A stretch of DNA of 64,000 nt from positions 8,494,001-8,558,000 of the forward strand of contig NZ_CP107905.1 of assembly GCF_036014015.1 (NCBI RefSeq). Reading direction: 5' to 3'. Shown here one piece after another: positions 57,818 through 64,000 of the stretch. The DNA is from Streptomyces sp. NBC_00457 (GTDB lineage: Bacteria > Actinomycetota > Actinomycetes > Streptomycetales > Streptomycetaceae). Every line of letters begins with the position of its first letter. Position 1 is the first letter of the stretch. The notes under the pieces are model-generated. The model did no database searches. It saw only the letters and a list, made by a program, of their open reading frames with translations, and was not told where the DNA came from. Both the position numbers and the translations under genes were made by a program.

Positions 57818-59434
57818 CTACTTCTTGTCGAGCAGGTCCTGAACCTTCGCCCGGACGTCGTCCGTGGCCAGCCCGCGGATCGTCAACGTCGTACGGCGCC
57901 GCAGCACATCGTCCGTCGTCTGAGCCCACTCGTTGTCCCGCGCGTACACGACCTGTGCCCAGATCTCCGGGGCGTCCGGGTGGACCCGCTCACCCAGTTC
58001 GGGGCTCTCGTTCGCCAGCCGGGCGATGTCGAAGGCCAGGGAACCGTAGTGCGTCGCCAGGTGCTTCGCGGTGTCCGCACCCATCCGCGGGCCCGGCGCC
58101 GGCCGGTCCGTCAGCAGCCGGTGCGCTATCGCACGCGGGTTGGCGACGCCCGGCAGCGGCAGCTTCTTCGGCAGGGAGGCGATCGGCTCGAAGTCGTCGC
58201 CGAGGGGGTGCCCCGGAAGCGCCTCCAGCTTCTTCATGACCGTACGGCCGATGTGCCGGAAGGTCGTCCACTTGCCGCCCGCGACCGACAGCATCCCGCC
58301 CCGGCCCTCGGTCACCACGGTCTCGCGCTTGGCCTTGGCCGTGTCGCCGGGGCCGCCCGGCAGCACCCGCAGGCCCGCGAAGGCGTAGGTGATCAGGTCA
58401 CGGTCGAGCTGCTGGTCGCGGATGGAGAACGCGGCCTCGTCGAGGATCTGGGCTATGTCCTTGTCGTTGACGGACACGTCCGCCGGGTCGCCCTCGAACT
58501 CCTCGTCCGTCGTACCGAGCAGCAGCATGTCCTCCCAGGGGAGGGCGAAGGTGATCCGGTACTTGTCGATCGGGGTCGCGAGCGCGGCCTTCCATGGCGA
58601 GGTCCGCTTCAGGACCAGGTGCGCGCCCTTCGACAGCCGGATGGACGGCGCCGCGTTCGGGTCCTCCATCTTGCGCAGGTGATCGACCCAGGGACCGGTC
58701 GCGTTCAGCACGAGACGGGCGCTGACGCCGAACTCGTCGCCGGTCGTGCGGTCCTTCAGCTCCGCGCCCGTCACCCGGCCCTTGGTGAAGCGCAGCCCGG
58801 TCACCTCGGCGTGGTTGAGGACGACCGCGCCCGCCTCGGCAGCCGCGCGGACCGTCATCAGAGCCATGCGGGCGTCGTTCATCTGGTCGTCGCCGTACAC
58901 GGCCACGGCCCTGAGGTTCTCGGTGCGCAGCTCCGGCACGTCCTGCTGGGCCTTGGCGGGGGAGAGCAGATGGCCGACGCCGTCGCCGAAGGCGGAGAGC
59001 GCCGAGTACGCGAACACGCCCGCGCCCAGCTTGGCCGCGCCGTGCGGGCCCCCCTTGTACACGGGGAGGTAGAAGGTGAGCGGGTTCGCCAGGTGGGGGG
59101 CCACCTGGCGGGAGACCGCACGGCGCTCGAAGTGGTTCTCCGCCACCAGCTTCACCGCGCCGGTCTGCAGATAGCGCAGACCGCCGTGGAGCAGCTTGGA
59201 GGAGGCGGAGGACGTGGCGCCGGCGAAGTCGCCGGCGTCGACCAGCGCCACCCTGAGCCCGGACTGCGCGGCGTGCCAGGCGGTGGAGATGCCCAGGATG
59301 CCGCCGCCGATCACGAGAAGGTCGTACGACGCCTTGGCGAGCTGCTCCCGGGTCTCGGCGCGGCTCGGGTTGAAGCCGGAAGCCGGGCGCGTCCCGAGGG
59401 CAGGCACGGACTGCAGGGTGGACTGACTGGTCAT
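57818..59434 (-). CDS. glpD: Aerobic glycerol-3-phosphate dehydrogenase
   Basis: This 538-residue FAD-dependent enzyme oxidises glycerol-3-phosphate to dihydroxyacetone phosphate and passes electrons to the quinone pool. The dinucleotide-binding motif is LLVIGGGILGISTAWHAAQS; further markers are SKLLHGGLRYLQTG, DDQMNDARMALMTVRAAAEA and VAGGKWTTFRHIGRTVMKKL. A C-terminal helical domain completes the usual length. It is the last gene of the glpF-glpK-glpD operon (gylC-A-B in older Streptomyces naming), 46 bases after glpK, and is closed by a hairpin. Confidence 0.96.
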   Translation of the reverse strand: MTSQSTLQSVPALGTRPASGFNPSRAETREQLAKASYDLLVIGGGILGISTAWHAAQSGLRVALVDAGDFAGATSSASSKLLHGGLRYLQTGAVKLVAENHFERRAVSRQVAPHLANPLTFYLPVYKGGPHGAAKLGAGVFAYSALSAFGDGVGHLLSPAKAQQDVPELRTENLRAVAVYGDDQMNDARMALMTVRAAAEAGAVVLNHAEVTGLRFTKGRVTGAELKDRTTGDEFGVSARLVLNATGPWVDHLRKMEDPNAAPSIRLSKGAHLVLKRTSPWKAALATPIDKYRITFALPWEDMLLLGTTDEEFEGDPADVSVNDKDIAQILDEAAFSIRDQQLDRDLITYAFAGLRVLPGGPGDTAKAKRETVVTEGRGGMLSVAGGKWTTFRHIGRTVMKKLEALPGHPLGDDFEPIASLPKKLPLPGVANPRAIAHRLLTDRPAPGPRMGADTAKHLATHYGSLAFDIARLANESPELGERVHPDAPEIWAQVVYARDNEWAQTTDDVLRRRTTLTIRGLATDDVRAKVQDLLDKK

Positions 59435-59480
59435 TTCGGGTTCTTACTCCTCATCAGAGTTCGAGAGCTGGCGGCTGTCG

Positions 59481-61022
<1,542 letters not shown>

Positions 61023-61084
61023 TGTGTGCTCCTGGGGTTCCGTAGGTGGGGGCTGTCTGTACGGCGCGATGGCTGAATCGTGCT

Positions 61085-61879
61085 CTAAGCGAAAGCGACG
61101 TTGTAGATGCCTGCCGCGATGGCGCCGCCGATCAGCGGACCGACCACCGGGATCCAGGCGTAACCCCAGTCGGAGCCGCCCTTGTTGGGCAGGGGCAGGA
61201 GGGCGTGCGTGATACGCGGACCGAGGTCACGGGCCGGGTTGATCGCGTAGCCGGTCGGGCCGCCGAGGGACAGACCGATCGAGACGACCACCAGCGCGGT
61301 GATCAGGGCGCCCAGCGTGCCGAGGCCGTCACCTTCGGCGTTCAGGCCCTGGGTGAGGATGGCCAGCACCAGCACCACGGTGCCGATGATCTCCGTGGCG
61401 AGGTTCTGCCACACCACCCGGATCTCCGGGCCGGTGGAGAAGATGCCCAGGACGGGTCCTGCGCCCTTCTCGCGGGCCTCGACGGCCTTGGCGGTGGTGG
61501 CCTGCGCGCCCGGACCGCCGACGATCTCCTTGTCGGTGAGGTGCGCGTGGAACTGGCCGTAGTAGGCGACCCACACGAGCGCCGCGCCGATCATCGCGCC
61601 GAGCAGCTGTCCGCCCCAGTAGGTCGGAACGTTGCTCCAGTCGTCGTCCTTGATCGCGAGCGCCAGGGTCACGGCCGGGTTGAGGTGGGCGCCGGAGAGC
61701 GGCGCGGAGGTGTACACGGCGGTCAGTACGGCGAAACCCCACCCGAAGGTGATGGCGAGCCAGCCGGCGTTACGGGCCTTGGAGGCCTTGAGCGTGACGG
61801 CGGCGCAGACGCCACCGCCCAGCAGGATGAGTATGGCGGTACCGATGGTCTCGCCGATGAAGATGTCGGAGCTGGACAC
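61085..61879 (-). CDS. glpF: Glycerol uptake facilitator (aquaglyceroporin)
   Basis: This 264-residue membrane protein has six transmembrane segments and the two MIP half-helix motifs, first [12 protein letters not shown] and second [12 protein letters not shown], where the downstream aspartate is characteristic of glycerol facilitators. It lets glycerol diffuse across the membrane, where glpK traps it. GTG 61879 ([20 protein letters not shown]) follows AAGGAG six bases upstream and is preferred over ATG 61936. It is the first gene of the operon. A 319-base gap to gylR holds the operator region. Confidence 0.95.
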   Translation of the reverse strand: MSSSDIFIGETIGTAILILLGGGVCAAVTLKASKARNAGWLAITFGWGFAVLTAVYTSAPLSGAHLNPAVTLALAIKDDDWSNVPTYWGGQLLGAMIGAALVWVAYYGQFHAHLTDKEIVGGPGAQATTAKAVEAREKGAGPVLGIFSTGPEIRVVWQNLATEIIGTVVLVLAILTQGLNAEGDGLGTLGALITALVVVSIGLSLGGPTGYAINPARDLGPRITHALLPLPNKGGSDWGYAWIPVVGPLIGGAIAAGIYNVAFA

Positions 61880-61937
61880 CCGCGACTCCTTTGTCCTTCG
61901 TCCAGGGGGAGAACTGCCGGCCCTTGGCGTCGTCACA

Positions 61938-62009
61938 CTGTAACGCCTATTGCCGGTCGGTGTTCGACAATGTCGACCGATGGACGGGAGTCTTGCCCTG
62001 GCGTTACAG
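61938..62009. promoter_or_regulatory. Widely spaced inverted repeat flanking the glpF operator
   Basis: CTGTAACGCC (61938-61947) and GGCGTTACAG (62000-62009) are perfect inverted copies 52 bases apart, centred almost exactly on the 61962-61978 palindrome. They could be auxiliary binding sites or form a stem in the glpF leader RNA. The surrounding 61880-62198 gap (319 bases) has no gene. Confidence 0.55.
61962..61978. promoter_or_regulatory. Candidate GylR operator at the glpF promoter
   Basis: GTTCGACAATGTCGACC contains the perfect palindrome TCGACA-A-TGTCGA. A nearly identical 17-mer lies upstream of gylR (63018-63034). GylR is known to repress both its own gene and the gyl operon in S. coelicolor, so a shared palindrome at both promoters is a good operator candidate. 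It is 83 bases upstream of the glpF start. Confidence 0.65.
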
Positions 62010-62198
62010 GCGCGTCAAGAGTTCTGTTATCGAAAACACGATCGTTATTGATCGCGGTGAGCTATCGATCAAGCGCCTTGCCAAACCATGACAACGCCTA
62101 ACAAGGCATGACAACAACCGGAGCGCCCGATGGTGCCCCGGTTTGCTGGATGTACTTGTCGGGCGTGCTTGTGGGATGTGCTTGCCGGCGTACGGCGC

Positions 62199-62963
62199 TC
62201 AGAACCGCCCGGCGCCCAGATCCCGGGAGACCGCGCGGGCGCAGTCCCGCACCGCCGCGATCAGCTCGGGCCGCACCTCGCCGTCCCGGCACAGCCGTTC
62301 CACGGCGCCGGTGACACCGACCGCGCCGACCGGCATGCGCCGCCGGTCGTGGATGGGGGCGGCGATGGAGGCGACGCCCTCCCAGGTCTCCTCGACGTCC
62401 GCCGCGTAGCCACGCGCGCGGGTCACGTCGAGGATCTGCTCGAAGCTGTCGAGCTCGCACACCGTCCGGTCCGTGAACGCCTTGCGGTCGGCCTCCAGCA
62501 CCTCGCTGTGCGCGACCGGGTCGTAGGCCGACAGGACCTTGCCGAGGGCCGTGGAGTGCAGGGGCTGCATCGCGCCGATCTCCAGGACCTGCCGGCTGTC
62601 GTCGGGCCGGAAGACGTGGTGCACGATCAGCACGCCCTGCTGGTGCAGGACGCCCAGATAGACGCTCTCGCCGCTGGAGCGGGCCAGGTCGTCCGCCCAC
62701 ACCAGGGCGCGGGCCCGCAGTTCGTGCACGTCCAGGTAGGTGGTGCCCAGGCGGAGCAGCTCGGCGCCCAGCTGGTAGCGCCCGGAGTTGTCGTCCTGCT
62801 CGACGAAGCCCTCCTGCTGGAGGGTGCGCAGGATGCCGTGGGCGGTGCCTTTGGCGAGGCCCAGGGATGAGGCGATGTCCGACAGGCCGAGCCGTCGCTC
62901 GCCGCCCGCGAGCAGCCGCAGCATCGCGGCCGCCCGTTCGAGCGACTGGATGTTCCGTGCCAT
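62199..62963 (-). CDS. gylR: GylR, IclR-family glycerol operon regulator
   Basis: This 254-residue protein has an N-terminal IclR winged helix (MARNIQSLERAAAMLRLLAG, LSDIASSLGLAKGTAHGILR) and a C-terminal effector domain (VLHQQGVLIVHHVFRPDDSR, LHSTALGKVLSAYD, VASIAAPIHDRRRMPVGAVG). It represses gylR and the downstream glpF-glpK-glpD operon and is released by a glycerol-derived inducer, by analogy with S. coelicolor GylR. Position directly upstream of glpF on the same strand and a length as I recall for GylR support this. ATG 62963 is preferred over the upstream ATG 63026. Confidence 0.93.
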   Translation of the reverse strand: MARNIQSLERAAAMLRLLAGGERRLGLSDIASSLGLAKGTAHGILRTLQQEGFVEQDDNSGRYQLGAELLRLGTTYLDVHELRARALVWADDLARSSGESVYLGVLHQQGVLIVHHVFRPDDSRQVLEIGAMQPLHSTALGKVLSAYDPVAHSEVLEADRKAFTDRTVCELDSFEQILDVTRARGYAADVEETWEGVASIAAPIHDRRRMPVGAVGVTGAVERLCRDGEVRPELIAAVRDCARAVSRDLGAGRF

Positions 62964-63017
62964 CGCCGTCCTGCCTCCGTCCCCTTCGACCGTCGACCCG
63001 CGACGTCCGCTGCCGCC

Positions 63018-63034
63018 GTTCGGCAATGTCGAAC
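63018..63034. promoter_or_regulatory. Candidate GylR operator at the gylR promoter
   Basis: GTTCGGCAATGTCGAAC differs from the glpF site in two bases and is an imperfect palindrome. It lies 55 bases upstream of the gylR ATG, as expected for autorepression. The rest of the 62964-63270 gap (307 bases, between gylR and divergent metH) shows no gene; I recognise no riboswitch in the metH leader. Confidence 0.6.
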
Positions 63035-63270
63035 ACTACCGGTCCATGCAGACCCGCCGCCAATGGTCTGAGAGAACCCGTCGCCCACCCGTTCCTGCCG
63101 TATCCCGCACTCGTATCCCGCAGGGGACCCGTTCGTCATCCCGCGTCCGTCCCGTGGACCGTCTGACCATCCCGCCATGGACCCGGTTACGCTGGCTGCC
63201 GTGCGCCTACTGTGGAACGTCCCACGGGTTGCGCAAAGCCGACAGCCGTCGCACCAAAGGGAGCCCCTTA

Positions 63271-64000
63271 ATGGCCTCGTCGCCGCTGACCCCTTCCGCC
63301 GACAGCCGGACCCGCGTGTCCGCGCTCCGTGAGGCGCTCGCCACCCGTGTGGTGGTCGCCGACGGGGCGATGGGCACCATGCTGCAGGCGCAGGACCCCA
63401 CCCTCGAGGACTTCGAGAACCTCGAGGGCTGTAACGAGATCCTGAACGTCACCCGCCCGGACATCGTCCGCTCCGTCCATGAAGCGTATTTCGCGGTGGG
63501 CGTGGACTGTGTGGAGACGAACACGTTCGGCGCCAACCACACGGCCGCGGCGGAGTACGACATCGCCGACCGGGTGCATGAGCTGTCGGAGGCGGGCGCC
63601 CGTATCGCCCGCGAGACCGCCGACGAGTACGCGGCCCGCGACGGCCGGCAGCGCTGGGTCCTCGGCTCGGTCGGCCCCGGCACCAAGCTGCCCACCCTCG
63701 GCCACATCGACTACCGCACGATCCGCGACGGCTACCAGGCCAACGCCGAGGGCCTGCTGGCCGGCGGCGCCGACGCGCTGATCGTCGAGACCACCCAGGA
63801 CCTGCTGCAGACCAAGGCCTCCGTGCTGGGTGCCCGCCGGGCCCTGGAGGCGACCGGCGCCGACGTGCCGCTGCTGGTGTCGATGGCCTTCGAGACGACC
63901 GGCACGATGCTGCTGGGCTCCGAGATCGGCGCCGCGCTCACCGCGCTGGAGCCGCTCGGCATCGACATGATCGGCCTGAACTGCTCCACCGGCCCCGCCG
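63271..64000 (+). CDS. metH: Cobalamin-dependent methionine synthase MetH (5' part)
   Basis: The reading frame from ATG 63271 (after AAAGGGAG) stays open to the window edge (243 residues). It encodes the N-terminal homocysteine-binding barrel of MetH: VVVADGAMGTMLQAQDPTLE, FENLEGCNEILNVTRPDIVR, CVETNTFGANHTAAAEYDIA, GPGTKLPTLGHIDYRTIRDG and the first zinc cysteine in MIGLNCSTGPA at the end. MetH transfers a methyl group from methyltetrahydrofolate to homocysteine via cobalamin. The gene is divergent from gylR. The folate, cobalamin and reactivation domains lie outside the window. Confidence 0.95.
   Translation, partial: MASSPLTPSADSRTRVSALREALATRVVVADGAMGTMLQAQDPTLEDFENLEGCNEILNVTRPDIVRSVHEAYFAVGVDCVETNTFGANHTAAAEYDIADRVHELSEAGARIARETADEYAARDGRQRWVLGSVGPGTKLPTLGHIDYRTIRDGYQANAEGLLAGGADALIVETTQDLLQTKASVLGARRALEATGADVPLLVSMAFETTGTMLLGSEIGAALTALEPLGIDMIGLNCSTGPA

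Noticed and set aside
63035..63270. Possible riboswitch (cobalamin or SAH type) before metH
   Set aside because: I could not find conserved core boxes or a convincing multi-stem fold; nothing beyond a ribosome-binding site is supportable.

Overview
The window is high-GC actinobacterial chromosome, almost certainly Streptomyces. Supporting signs are G/C-ending codons, a chaplin pair (chpH, chpC), a mycothiol ligase (mshC), an F420-type luciferase-like oxidoreductase, and the gylR-glpF-glpK-glpD glycerol operon next to metH. From memory (not checked), the order chpH-chpC ... mshC ... glpD-glpK-glpF-gylR-metH matches the S. coelicolor SCO1675-SCO1657 stretch, so most of the right half is core chromosome.

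Region 1 (1-1187): a FadR-type GntR regulator converges on a YchJ-family SEC-C protein. Region 2 (1555-30879): about 29 kb of + strand, tightly packed or overlapping genes encoding a complete contractile injection system (CIS, phage-tail-like particle). In order: sheath, tube, zinc-ribbon protein, Pro-rich protein, DUF4255/Pvc16-type cap, AAA+ ATPase, small protein, a 2181-residue DUF4157 (HExxH) protein, a small partner, CIS_tube/gp53-like protein, LysM protein, gp27-like hub, gp5-like spike, PAAR tip, gp25, two gp6/J-like baseplate proteins, a tail protein, a DUF6519-type protein and an endolysin-like amidase. The DUF4157 giant is the only tape-measure-sized protein, and its 3' end plus the next gene have a different base composition. 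A bidirectional hairpin closes the operon.

Region 3 (30987-36672, minus): an M1 metallopeptidase overlapping a Pls/PosA-type single-module membrane NRPS, then tRNA-Leu(GAG) with its own terminator. Region 4 (36860-50730): M20 hydrolase, chaplins, DUF5703 protein, an acidic protein, a RecD-like protein without a recognisable Walker A, aldo/keto reductase, LLM oxidoreductase, ferritin-like protein, CorA, and the phosphatase-DUF3090-SCO1664-mshC set. Region 5 (50748-57650): a glutamine-rich protein paired with a cytoplasmic-looking S8 peptidase that shares its C-terminal module, a Tat-exported propeller protein, a PAC2 protein, a FadR-type regulator with a nucleoside phosphorylase, and a secreted phospholipase A2. 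Region 6 (57818-64000): the glycerol operon with matching palindromes at gylR and glpF (candidate GylR operators), and the start of metH.

A 28-bp Streptomyces-type interspersed repeat occurs four times; two copies lie in frame inside CIS structural genes. Family calls come from recognisable motifs and gene order; no searches were run.
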